Origin: Manduca sexta
Taxonomy: Eukaryota; Arthropoda; Insecta; Lepidoptera; Sphingidae
DNA: 64,000 nt
Assembly: GCF_014839805.1 (NCBI RefSeq)
Contig: NC_051129.1
Location: forward strand, 7,196,920-7,260,919
Direction: 5' to 3'
Shown: positions 48,940-58,714 of the stretch, piece by piece
Layout: every line of letters begins with the position of its first letter
Position numbering within the stretch: position 1 is the stretch's first letter
Translations under genes and position numbers: made by a program
Notes under the pieces: model-generated
The model's database searches: none
The model's input: only the letters and a program-made list of their open reading frames with translations
What the model was told of the DNA's origin: nothing

Positions 48940-49834
48940 ATTTTTTGAACATATTACGGTATTTTATTATAACGTTACTTCCTACAACAGCGCTAGTTTC
49001 ATTTTATTGTTGTAAATCGCTATAACTTCATACATCTTTGTATATATAGATTTAACTACAAAGATGTCAAACCTTAAAATCTATAAAAATTGAGTAAAGC
49101 AATGTTTTTGTTAAAACAAAGTCTGTTTTGTTATTTAATATTTAAATTTCTTCCATTGCATTGTAATTTACAAATCAAATGAAACGACACTTTGTGTATT
49201 ACACTGAATATTATGCTTATCATCAAATAATAAATGTTTAAAACAGAAACATTATAAGGTAATTTGTATGTGTAGAAACGTGGCTTGCTAACTTAAACAG
49301 GCTTTAAAAAGCCTAGTTACAATATCACCACATCACGATCACGTTTTGTACTTTTTTGGAGTTTGCACACAATTGCACAATTGTATTATAGATGTGACAT
49401 TTATGCAGGTACATAAAACATTTCTCCTTGACATACGACCTTCAAAAGCTTTTGTAATTTCGCATGTGTTATAATTATGTTAGGAGTGATTATAAATAGG
49501 TATGTTATCCAGATACTTACTATATTAATGGTATTTTGCTAACAGTGCCTAAAATATATATGTAACAAGTTTGTATATATGAATACTTGTAATACAATAT
49601 TTTCATAATATAATATGTAGGTGGTAACTGTATATCCGAATAGGTATATAAAAATATAACAAACCGCATTTTTCCGATCAATTTTATTTTTATTACAATT
49701 AATTCTTTAAATTTTTACAAACAGTAAAAAAATTACAAAGCAATAAAACAAATAAATATACCATTACCTAATCTTTTAATACTATTAAAAGAAATACCAA
49801 GTTACGAAAATAGCCTCAATACTTGCTTAAATGA
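48940..49834. other. AT-rich spacer between convergent genes
   Basis: No gene or clear repeat. It holds the 3' ends of the plus-strand gene at 48332 and the minus-strand gene at 49835. Confidence 0.5.
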
Positions 49835-50569
49835 CTAGTAATGTCCGTGGCCATGATGCGGGTACACGGACGCATAGTGTCCGAAGTGGCCCGCGCCAAA
49901 ACCTAGAGGTCCAGTGACAAAAGATTTATGCAAGACTGGAGCCGCGTGTAGCACAGGAGCGAGGACTGGCTTCACGACAGGAATGATCGGCGCAGCGACC
50001 ACGGCGGGCGCGGTATGCACATCCACGCGTGACTGGTGGGACACCGCCACAGGAACGACGTGAGCCGCAGAAGCCAAATGTGCGACCGGAGCCACATGAG
50101 CTATTGCAGCTGGCGCCAAATGGGCACCATGAGCCAACGGAGCTACGATGTGAGGTGATCTCTTGTAAACGTGATGTCCTAATGATTTACCTACGAAGCC
50201 GTGTCCTAATGCACCGTGGCCTGCAATACCATGTCCCAATGCACCATGGCCCGCAAGACCGTGACCCGCGAGACCGTGACCCGCGAGACCGTGGCCCGCG
50301 AGACCATGGCCCGCTAGACCCTGGCCCAGAGCACCATGCCCAGCGAGACCGTGGCCCGTGAGACCATTGCCCGCCAGACCGTAGCCGATTGCTCCGTAGC
50401 CAGCCAAACCGTGGCCCAAAGCACCGTCGCCCGCCAGTCCGTGTCCCAGTGCTCCATGCGACGGGTACGCAGCAACCACTGGAGCTGCGTGCACTGTCGG
50501 GACCACAACTGGCACAGCGTGACTGCTACACGCCACGACGCAGGCAAACAAAACCACGAAGCGAAGCAT
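49835..50569 (-). CDS. Gly/His-rich secreted protein with GHGLAG repeats and SHQSR motif
   Basis: Single-exon frame of 244 residues. The signal peptide is MLRFVVLFACVVACSSHA. Residues 38-130 are about a dozen imperfect repeats of GHGLAG or GHGALGHG (about 6-8 residues), rich in Gly, His, Leu and Ala. A YKRSP dibasic site follows at residues 135-139. The C-terminal half returns to Ala/Pro/Val/His-rich cuticle-type sequence and contains AVSHQSRVDVHTAPAVVA (residues 175-192). It ends HHGHGHY. Gly/His-rich repeats suggest a sclerotised or flexible extracellular structure, and His can take part in quinone cross-linking; this is inference from composition. The initiator is CATCAGT (50609-50603). 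Confidence 0.85.
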   Translation of the reverse strand: MLRFVVLFACVVACSSHAVPVVVPTVHAAPVVAAYPSHGALGHGLAGDGALGHGLAGYGAIGYGLAGNGLTGHGLAGHGALGQGLAGHGLAGHGLAGHGLAGHGLAGHGALGHGIAGHGALGHGFVGKSLGHHVYKRSPHIVAPLAHGAHLAPAAIAHVAPVAHLASAAHVVPVAVSHQSRVDVHTAPAVVAAPIIPVVKPVLAPVLHAAPVLHKSFVTGPLGFGAGHFGHYASVYPHHGHGHY

Positions 50570-50602
50570 CTTGATTGTTTCAAGACTGAACGATCAAAAC
50601 TT

Positions 50603-50638
50603 ACTGATGCCCAATGGACAGGAGACCACCTTCTTATA
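50603..50638 (-). promoter_or_regulatory. Core promoter of the 49835-50569 gene
   Basis: On the minus strand, TATAAG at 50638-50633 and CATCAGT at 50609-50603. The AACACAGACC leader motif is not present here. Confidence 0.65.
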
Positions 50639-50644
50639 CTATGA

Positions 50645-51300
50645 ATGAATCATAGTGACAGGATAAATACTAATAATAGATTCGCTATGGTATTGAACGT
50701 TGTGACTGTCGCAGCAAAAACTAAAGTTTGTGTTAACAATAGATCTAATAATAGTATTTGGGCGTTCGTACAACTCAACATTTTGTACTAATAAGGGGCA
50801 AATAAATAAATGCTAAATTAAAACAATAAGTAAATGATTATAATAAACTTACGTAAAAGCAAATTTCTCCCACGCTATATTTTCCATTCCTTAATTTTCC
50901 TTTAACCATTTCATATACTATCAAAATAGAATGATAAAGCATAATATTATTTTATAAATATAATTTACATGAGCACGTTCCGCTTGGCATTTAAAATAAA
51001 TTTGTACTTATCTAATATCAGATTTCGTGCCTTTGATGACATAGAAACGCCTCTGTACTTAGCTTGCAGCTGACTTACAATGAAATCGTGCATATATTTA
51101 CACAGACGCCAATATGTATTATGCAACCTGTTAATGTAAGCTGCGCTGCTACACATATGTGGTAATTTAATCTCATCTTTAGAACGTCGAGTTAAACGTG
51201 TTTAGTGAGTGCCCCGGAGGCAAATGCAGTGACGCAATGACTTGTCCAATATCATCGGCCGAGAACTTGAACCGTTTGCGGCTGACCATGTCAACTACCG
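50645..51300. other. Intergenic region between divergent genes
   Basis: Upstream flank for the minus-strand gene at 50569 and the plus-strand gene at 51361. Nothing specific recognised. Confidence 0.4.
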
Positions 51301-51309
51301 TTACATAGC

Positions 51310-51316
51310 TATAAAA
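51310..51316 (+). promoter_or_regulatory. TATA box of the 51361 gene
   Basis: TATAAAA, 51 bases upstream of the ATG. A GCATCATT initiator-like site follows near 51336. Confidence 0.6.
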
Positions 51317-51360
51317 CAGCGCGTCATCTACTTTGCGCATCATTACGTAAGTTATTCAAA

Positions 51361-51801
51361 ATGATTCATCTTGTGTTGATAGTTTGTGCAGTTCAAGTGC
51401 AAGGACAGCTGACTCCGATCATATTCTCGGCGCCCAGTGCAGTGTCTCATCAATCTAGAATTGATATAAAACATACTTCAGGATTATTAGCGCCTGTCAT
51501 ATACAGTCCTGTGATTTACGCCAATGCCCCAGCTAAACTAAACCAGGAGGCTATTTTGACCCCTATATTAACAGATACTATTATTACACCAGTGGCTCTC
51601 AGTTTTTACCACAATTTGCCGCTATCAAGAGCCTTAGAACATCCAATTTCGATAAATAAAGCACAGGAGGAGAACTCCGAAAATGAGACACCCAGCGTGC
51701 AAGATACGGCTGTAATCGAACAATTAAATGAAGACATGCAAACATATGTACCAACGGAAACAAACGATAATAGTGACGACCCATCAGATCAACATAATTG
51801 A
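51361..51801 (+). CDS. Small secreted protein with SHQSRIDIK motif and acidic tail
   Basis: Single-exon frame of 146 residues. The signal peptide is MIHLVLIVCAVQVQG. Directly after it comes LTPIIFSAPSAVSHQSRIDI, the same motif as in the neighbouring cuticle-type genes (here at residues 29-37). The middle part (VIYSPVIYANAP) is weakly similar to them. From about residue 85 the protein is quite different: polar and acidic (EENSENETPSVQD, TNDNSDDPSDQ). It therefore looks like a family member that kept the N-terminal module and gained an unrelated acidic C-terminus. Function unknown; secretion is the only firm prediction. Confidence 0.75.
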   Translation: MIHLVLIVCAVQVQGQLTPIIFSAPSAVSHQSRIDIKHTSGLLAPVIYSPVIYANAPAKLNQEAILTPILTDTIITPVALSFYHNLPLSRALEHPISINKAQEENSENETPSVQDTAVIEQLNEDMQTYVPTETNDNSDDPSDQHN

Positions 51802-51849
51802 CGATACATTTAGAAGCACATTTGCATCGAGAATAAACATACATTTTTA

Positions 51850-52340
51850 CTTTTATTAAGTATAGGAATACAGTATAATAATTTGTAGAGTCATAAAAGT
51901 AGTGTGAAATGTTTTATATAGTATAGCTCGAACTAAAATATTTATAATAAAAAAATGAATGTTTTCATCTTTGAAGATCATTTACTTTTGTATTATTATT
52001 GTGAATAGGTACATGTAGTTTTCGTATTTCTTTACAATGTCTACAACGAAATTAAAATATACGTACTTCGATTATAGGGTATATTCTCGTTTTTAGTGTT
52101 TTATATTTTTTACTCGTGTGGCAATATATTACCTTTGCAATTATAATTAATTGATCATTGATTGTATTTATCAACTTATTTGCCAGCGGCGATGTTTTGG
52201 TACAATAGATACTGTACCCCAATGACCTAGATAGATGTTTTTGTACGACACATAGTTTTTAAAATGTGCACAATTTAATGACTATTAGATACTTTCTAAA
52301 CCAATATATTATTAATATTAGTTTAAAATTATCAATATTG
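51850..52340. other. AT-rich spacer, nothing recognised
   Basis: 3' flank of the 51361 gene. No open frame or repeat of note. Confidence 0.4.
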
Positions 52341-52346
52341 TTTTAA

Positions 52347-52503
52347 TGTCGGTTTCGGTGGCGTCGTTGAATTGCATGCGCGGTACGATTGCCGCTCTGA
52401 GGTCTCTGGTATGAATCCCGTGTTACGAAAATAATATTGAGTTTTTCGGCTGTTCAACAATCTGAAGTTTGGAATTTGTGCCTGATATAGTGTTTGGATC
52501 ACC
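52347..52503 (+). repeat. SINE family B, diverged head fragment
   Basis: GGTGGCGTCGTTGAATTGCA, GCGCGGTACGATTGCCGCTC and TGGAATTTGTGCCTGATAT match family B. The rest of the body is lost. Confidence 0.7.
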
Positions 52504-52950
52504 AGTTTATGAATACATGTAGACGTATTTTTTATAATACACGTTATGACTAAATATATATTTTTTTCAACTAATAACGATGACGCTGCGAGTAGTCGCT
52601 CGTCTAATTGTAAGTACTACAACTTCCCAATAAGTAGAACTGTTAAAGACAATTAGAACGCTATAGGGCTCGCTCACTATTGGTTGGAGCAGTAATAAAC
52701 AATGTTTATAGTACCTAAAATTTAAATTCGGAAAAACATCAAACATTATAAATGAAAATAAAAAAATAAATCAGTAAAAACGTTTTTCATTCTATATTTG
52801 TACAATAAAGTATGATATGTCGCTATTGAGTTTTTAATGCAGCAATTCAATAGGTTTGTACGAAACAAAATACTATTGTGTAACTGTTAAGTAATTTTGA
52901 TTTATTATGTGTGTAGACATTATATACGTCTTCTTAATGTATTATCTACA
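52504..52950. other. 3' flank of the minus-strand 52952 gene
   Basis: AT-rich. Minus-strand AATAAA-like sites (TTTATT) occur near 52900, suitable for polyadenylation. Confidence 0.4.
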
Positions 52951-52951
52951 T

Positions 52952-53623
52952 TTAAAAGACGTGAGACACAGTAGCGATTGGGGCAGTGTACGCCAATGGG
53001 CTGGTGTAAGATGTGATCAGAGGAGTGCTATGAAGATCAATTCTTGATTGGTGCGAATAGGACGTAGGAGCAAGGTACGTGTTCAGGATTGGGGCGGAAC
53101 GCTTCTTAATGAAATGGGTTGTATAGGCATAAGGGTGAGAAATTAAAGGAGCAGAATTAATCAAGGGGGTTGAGATCAAAGGAGAAGAGTAGGTGGAAGC
53201 AACGATAGGCGATGTCGCGGTATAGGTAGCAGGAGTGATGAAGGTTGTTGGCAGCACAGGGGCGGCCCTCTTCTTGATCAAGTGAGCTGCAGCTATGGGC
53301 AGAGTCGCTGCTGGTAAGATAGGAGCGCCATGGACGAACGGTGTGGTATAAGTAGTAGCCAAGGGACTCGTAGACAGGTAGTTGGTAGGCGCGAAGTAAG
53401 TTAGAGGCAGTTGCGGCGAACGCTTCTTGATCAGGTGAGTGTACGCCAGAGGAGTGTTGTACAAAATGGGCGATGGATGGATGACGCTGCTGGCCTGCTT
53501 GGTGATGGTGGTGGACGCCGGAGACACGTACGTAGTGTAGCTCGTCACAGGAGCCGTCAGCAGCAAATCAGGCTTGGCCGCCGCGATAGCGAAGAAAGCA
53601 CACAACACCACCAACTTGTACAT
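52952..53623 (-). CDS. Cuticle-type secreted protein with three KKR(S/A)P sites and SHQSR motif
   Basis: Single-exon frame of 223 residues, started at MYKLVVLCAF, which follows the AACACAGACC leader motif, and not at the upstream in-frame ATG at 53698. The signal peptide is MYKLVVLCAFFAIAAA. The protein is rich in Thr, Pro, Tyr, Ala and Ser. LIKKRSP, LIKKRAAP and FIKKRSAP occur at residues 65-70, 116-122 and 172-178, dividing it into about 50-residue segments that each start with a related (A)PxLPxTYFAPT-like sequence. SYSHQSRIDLHSTPLITSY lies near the end (residues 188-206). The evenly spaced dibasic sites would let a furin-type protease cut it into four pieces; that is inference. Confidence 0.85.
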   Translation of the reverse strand: MYKLVVLCAFFAIAAAKPDLLLTAPVTSYTTYVSPASTTITKQASSVIHPSPILYNTPLAYTHLIKKRSPQLPLTYFAPTNYLSTSPLATTYTTPFVHGAPILPAATLPIAAAHLIKKRAAPVLPTTFITPATYTATSPIVASTYSSPLISTPLINSAPLISHPYAYTTHFIKKRSAPILNTYLAPTSYSHQSRIDLHSTPLITSYTSPLAYTAPIATVSHVF

Positions 53624-53626
53624 CTT

Positions 53627-53683
53627 GGTCTGTGTTGATTGAACCGACTGATGCCACACAATGTCCGATGCAGTGTATTTATA
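53627..53683 (-). promoter_or_regulatory. Shared-type core promoter and leader motif
   Basis: On the minus strand: TATAAA at 53683-53678, CATCAGT at 53653-53647 and AACACAGACC at 53636-53627, three bases before the ATG. Confidence 0.8.
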
Positions 53684-53699
53684 GAAATCAACCACCAAA

Positions 53700-55695
53700 G
53701 ATAAGGGCGATCTCGTTTTGCAAACCGGTGCAAGGCGATCCAGGAAGTTGATATTTACAAACAGCGAGGCCGCCCAGAAGGTCCGAACCAGTCAGTTCAT
53801 CACCGTGTAGATCGTCTCATACAGTGACAGGGTCCAATAACAATGTAAGTAGGTAACAAAAAGAGCGCAAACGCCCGCTCACTTACTGTAATAAACGTGT
53901 CACCCACTCGAAGTTATATGTCACTTAATTATCAAAAAGGACAACCTCGACGGAATACGATAATTTTCATACAAGTCATTGTAATTAACAAAACGTATAT
54001 ATTTCGAATTATGACAAAAATAACGCAATACTAAGAATCAGGGTATTTATCCCAGCAATGCTTGGGTAAATATTGTGGTTTTGGATAAATAGTTCAAAGA
54101 TTCATAAATTGTACATGATTCACTTATATTTGTTGTCATATTAATTAAATGTAAAAACAACATCGTCTAATATGCTACAGGGGGGCAAAATCGCAAAACC
54201 TTTATTGGGGTGGGGGGCACAGTATTCATGTAAGTTATGCGAATAATTCAACACAACAAGATACAACAGTAGGGACTTGTGTTGAATTTAATAGGAAGCA
54301 GCAGCCGCCACCTGTCCACACCCAGAAAAGCAGATTAGTAATTCTTTCCCATATAGTAATTTTGTTACTTAAAACTATTAATTTACACAACTCGAATCTC
54401 CCTATCCTACGCACAATTAATATAATCTTTAATAGTTTTGGCGACAATCTGTTACCTACCAGTATTTTGAGATCCTGTGTACTAAAACACCAATTTAAGT
54501 ATTATCGTACAGACGAAGAAATTCCCTACAACATAATTAAATATTGTTTGGTACGACCATAAATAAGTAAGACGCACAAGTGTACAGTTTTCGCCAAACT
54601 TTATCTAAATATTTAAACCACCTCTCGTTTTTAGGGCAGAACCTCCAGGCTGGCTAAAAACTGCACGAAGTGTAACAGACAGTATAAAGAGTATTTTTTA
54701 AGCATTGCAAATAAGTCTATCCTAAGCACCGAATCATACAATTTTATTTCATTCATTTAAACTCCTATTTTATTTCGATTTTGTACCTTCTAGTCATTAT
54801 ACATAAGATGTTAGATATGTACATATAAATACAATGCCAGAAACAACTCATTAAAAAAATGGCTATTCTAGATTTTGCCGTGACCTATTTACTGCGTAAA
54901 ACTAATTCTGATGTAGAGTGGTTATGTAACCTAAACATACTTCTTTATTCGATTGTTGTCAATCTAAATAGATGAACGGTATTTCTATTCGTGATGATCT
55001 TATGTAGACAGAATATCAGACGAGCTCAAAAGTAATACTATTTAAATTATTATGTAATTCTTTGTATCTTTTGCGTACAAGTATTAATAAATGTGTTTTT
55101 ATTAATGAACTCTTATCAACAGCTTATGTTTTTGTAGATATAAAGGTACACAAACCTTACAGAAACTTATCAAAAATGCTACGCGACTTAAATTTTAACG
55201 ACATTCGCTGTACATATGGTAAGTAGAATATATTTCTGTATACTATCATTGTTTATGAGTTTAATGTTATTTTTCCTTATATACAAAATCTTAGGAGTTT
55301 TTCTGAGAAGTATTAGCGAGATGCACGACACGAAATGTACAATTTTTTTTATCGCGTGATCCTATTGCAATTCTTAATATTCATTTGTCCATCATACTTA
55401 AAATATAGAATAGATTTTAATAATAGAAATCGTGCATGCCTAGGTGACATTTTAAAATTTTCATTGGAGCATGTAATTGCAACGAGTGACTATACGCCGC
55501 ACATGCACGGGATATAAACAAAGTCTGCTCTTGACATGACGAGTTGGTGAAACATTAATTTAATAATAAATTCACACACAATCAGTCAATCACAAAGAAA
55601 CTTCAACATGTGCTCTAGAAATGAGCTTTATTAAACGCAAGTTGTTTTTTCATGGTCAACGATGTTTTCCGGAGACGCCTGTCAACTGATCTCAA
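53700..55695. other. Intergenic region between divergent genes, nothing supported
   Basis: A G-rich run GGGGTGGGGGGCAC near 54208 is the only unusual sequence. Open frames at 54235, 54362 and 55335 are AT-rich and unsupported. Confidence 0.45.
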
Positions 55696-55703
55696 GATGT
55701 TAG

Positions 55704-55768
55704 TATATAAGCCGAGTGCGAGATTGCACATGCATCAGTTGTTCAGTGTAGCATAAACAACACAGACC
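55704..55768 (+). promoter_or_regulatory. Shared-type core promoter and leader motif
   Basis: TATATAA (55704-55710), CATCAGTT (55733-55740) and AACACAGACC (55759-55768). From the initiator to past the ATG the sequence is nearly the same as 62070-62135. Confidence 0.8.
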
Positions 55769-55777
55769 TCTTCCACA

Positions 55778-56349
55778 ATGATGAAACTGGTGGTGTTGTC
55801 CTGCTTGATGGCCGCGGCGTCTGCCAGCGCGATCATCGCTCCCTACGCGCCGCTCGTGTACTCTGCACCCCTGATCGGCGCTTCTAACTACAGAGGACCG
55901 CTGTCCCTCGCCCCCGGCCAGCCCGCTGACGTACTCGGCGCCGACGGCAGGCCCCTCGACACCCTGGACGTGAACCTGGACCGCGCGGCTCACTACACCG
56001 CTAAAGCCCTCGAGCCCTTCCACCTGCTCAAAAAACGCTCGGCCGCCTTCATTGCGCCCGTCAGCACCTACGCCGTGGCCCACTCGCCGCTGATCACCCC
56101 CGCTTCCCCTATCGCCTACACCGCTCCCCTGGCCGCGCCCTTCGCTCCCTCAGCTACCACGCCGCCCCGGTCGTGCACGTGCTCAAGAAGCGCTCTGCTG
56201 CTCTCATCGCGCCCGCTGTCAGCAGGATCGTGGCTCCCGCCCCGCTGATCACCACCACTGGCGCCATCGCTTACTCCGCGCCCTTCGCTGCTGCTCACTA
56301 CGCTCCTCTCACCTACGCCGCTCCTCTCGCACCCTGGTACAAAAAGTAA
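55778..56349 (+). pseudogene. Cuticle-type secreted protein gene with a one-base frameshift
   Basis: Starts MMKLVVLSCLMAAASASAII and runs in frame to about residue 124, with NYRGPLSLAPGQPADVLG, PLDTLDVNLDRAAHYTAK and HLLKKRSAA (KKR at 85-87). At about 56144-56150 (GCTCCCTCAGC) the frame changes. In the original frame it goes on as Ser/Pro/Arg-rich nonsense and stops at 56248. In the next frame, one base along, a family-like ending is intact: LSYHAAPVVHVLKKRSAALI, then APLITTTGAIAYSAPFAAA and finally APLAPWYKK with stop at 56347-56349. One missing C in CTCCCCTCAGC would explain this. It is either an assembly error or a real mutation. The paralogue at 62115 is intact. AATAAA lies at 56395-56400. 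Confidence 0.85.
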
Positions 56350-56409
56350 ACTGACCGAGTTCAAATTATGTGTAAATATCTACAATAATATGTAAATAAA
56401 CGACTTTGC

Positions 56410-57175
56410 AAATATCTGTTTATTTTTTTCCGAATATAATTTCGGTATTCTGGATTTAAAAAACCGAATAGAATATGTTACGGAAATACAATGACCTTGT
56501 GTACATCCCTCGTAATTCGAGTCATAAAATTTTAAGATATTAGTATAATATTTATCCTATGATATCAGTCGCAATGTTTCTTATATTAATAGGTTATGCA
56601 TTTTTGGACATGTGTCCAGAAGGAATCTTGACTCGTTTGATGAAACATTATTTTACCCAGGCATTTATTTTTAAGGAAAAATGTCTCCCTGTTTTCTACA
56701 TAATATGAACACTTCTTCATTTTTGGTATTTTGCAGGAATGCTTAAGATCATCGTAATTAGTTCACTCAGGTTTACAGAATGTAAGAACGCGAATATGTT
56801 TAATAAAATTTATAGGTAGGTACTCCAAAAATAAAAATTTCAATGTTTAAGTAACAGATAAATAAAATAGCAATATATAATGTGAATAAATAATTATAAA
56901 ATTCAATAGCACTTATATTACCGAAGATTGCCATTTTTAGAAATGACATAATGTTATCCACCACTTTCATAGACGTACCTTTTTTATTTAAACAAAATAT
57001 TATTACATTGTTGAATTATTATTGTAAACTGCAAATAACATTTAATATTTCTTTCGAATTATATTATACTAATGTTTACCAGTCACCGCACTCAAGTGCT
57101 ATTCTTGAAGCTATCCTTATCTGTATCAAAAATCCAAAATTTATTATAAACCGATAAATTATCCAAAATTTATTA
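56410..57175. other. AT-rich spacer, nothing recognised
   Basis: 3' flank of the 55778 gene. The open frame at 56951-57157 is not supported. Confidence 0.4.
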
Positions 57176-57178
57176 TGA

Positions 57179-57493
57179 GCGGCGATAGCCTAGTTGGTTG
57201 TGGAACGGACTGCCGAGACGAATGTCCGCAGGTTGAAATCCCAAAGGCACACACCTCTGACTTTTCTAAAAAAATACGTGTGTATTCTTTGTGAATTATC
57301 GCTTGCTTTAAAGGTGAAGGAAAACATCGTGAAGAAACTTGCATACCTGGGAAATTCTCTATAGTAATTTTCGAGGGTGTGTGAAGTCTACCAATCCGCA
57401 CTAGGCCAGCGTGGTGGACTAAGACCTAATCCCTCTCAGTAGTAGAGGAGGTCCGTGCCCAACAGTGGGACAGTATATAATACGGGGCTGATA
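57179..57493 (+). repeat. tRNA-derived SINE, family A, complete
   Basis: Full copy from the GCGGCGATAGCCTAGTTGGT head to the TATAATACGGGGCTGATA tail. Both box regions are kept, with one change in the B-box (GGTTGAAATCCC). Confidence 0.85.
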
Positions 57494-58575
57494 CTATATT
57501 ATTATTATTATAAACCATAGCCTTTACTACAAACAAACATCCAAATTTTATAAAAAAAGGCGATAAAATCCGAAATCTAGTTTTATTTAGATGTCTAATA
57601 TTTATGTAAACATAAGAAATAATTATGTTTACGAACTTTCATACTAAAAAAATGACGACTACAATACACCAGCTATACTCAGCCGGCGGCCCGCTGAGCT
57701 TCTGCAATAGGCAACATGCAACCCTTTCCGAAAAAAACTCGGGCTGTATATTAGTCCCATGAGAATAAATCATTAAGGTACTTCTGAATAATTTGACAAA
57801 AAATAAATATGGAATGTAAAATTTTAATTACATTTTTAGACACAAACGTAGGTAAATGAATTTACGATGCGGCCCGGCTGTCAAGGAACCATAACTAAGA
57901 CGTCTTTGTGGCCCGTATAAAAAAAGGCGTATATCTGCAATACAGCATTGAAATGTGGCCTTCAATTATTGGTAATAGAGTAAAAATAAACACAATGCAG
58001 ACTAGTCGGATAAAAAACGTAGGTGTTAAACGAACTTAATATTTGAAAGCAAATTATTTCCCGTTTCCTAAATTCACTTTACCTGTTACACGTTCTTAGA
58101 ATTAATATTGTTGCACTATTTTAATGTTATGGTGTGTATGTATAATTTTTTTCAATTATGATATTATTATTTTTAATAAAACTTAATATTATTACGTCTT
58201 TTTTATTAAAATTTAAAATTTAATGAGTATAAAACTGGTCCAATCCGACTGTGCGCCTACTGTTTGTATGTCTAAATAAATACCGATAGTAGCGAGATGG
58301 CAGCCTCATGGTACGACGGCTCATCACGGCGACCCATTACCTCCAGTAGCACCACTAAAAACTTAAATATAAGCGCTGCGTGGCATTGCTCTACATGTAA
58401 GATGTAAGTCTCATAAAACCTAATAATAACAATATTCTTTTGAAATATATATGATAAAATCATTCCTATTAGAGTTATCATGAGCATCACGCATTTTCCC
58501 TTTTCAGGTATAGATAGAACTGTTTAGCATTCATACCCACTTTCACCAGCTATTTTAGGTTCAATGTAATAGGAC
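57494..58575. other. Intergenic stretch with old repeat traces
   Basis: 57560-57625 resembles 46556-46640. The GGCCCGCTGAGCTTCTGCAA and GCGGCCCGGCTGTCAAGG pieces look like retroelement remnants that I cannot place. No gene seen. Confidence 0.4.
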
Positions 58576-58577
58576 GC

Positions 58578-58712
58578 GGTCCTGTTGCCATTTGTCCAGG
58601 AATAATTCCAGATGCTGAACAGAAAAACCGAATATCACTTTACCGCCCCTGGGGATCGAACCCGAGACCTCAGCTCGATAATCATACTGCAATACTACTA
58701 CGCCATTGAAGC
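58578..58712 (-). repeat. SINE family B fragment
   Basis: Minus-strand head and B-box: GGGATCGAACCCGAGACCTC and CTACTACGCCATTGAAGC on the plus strand, with AATATCACTTTACC of the body. The 3' half is absent. Confidence 0.7.
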
Positions 58713-58714
58713 AT

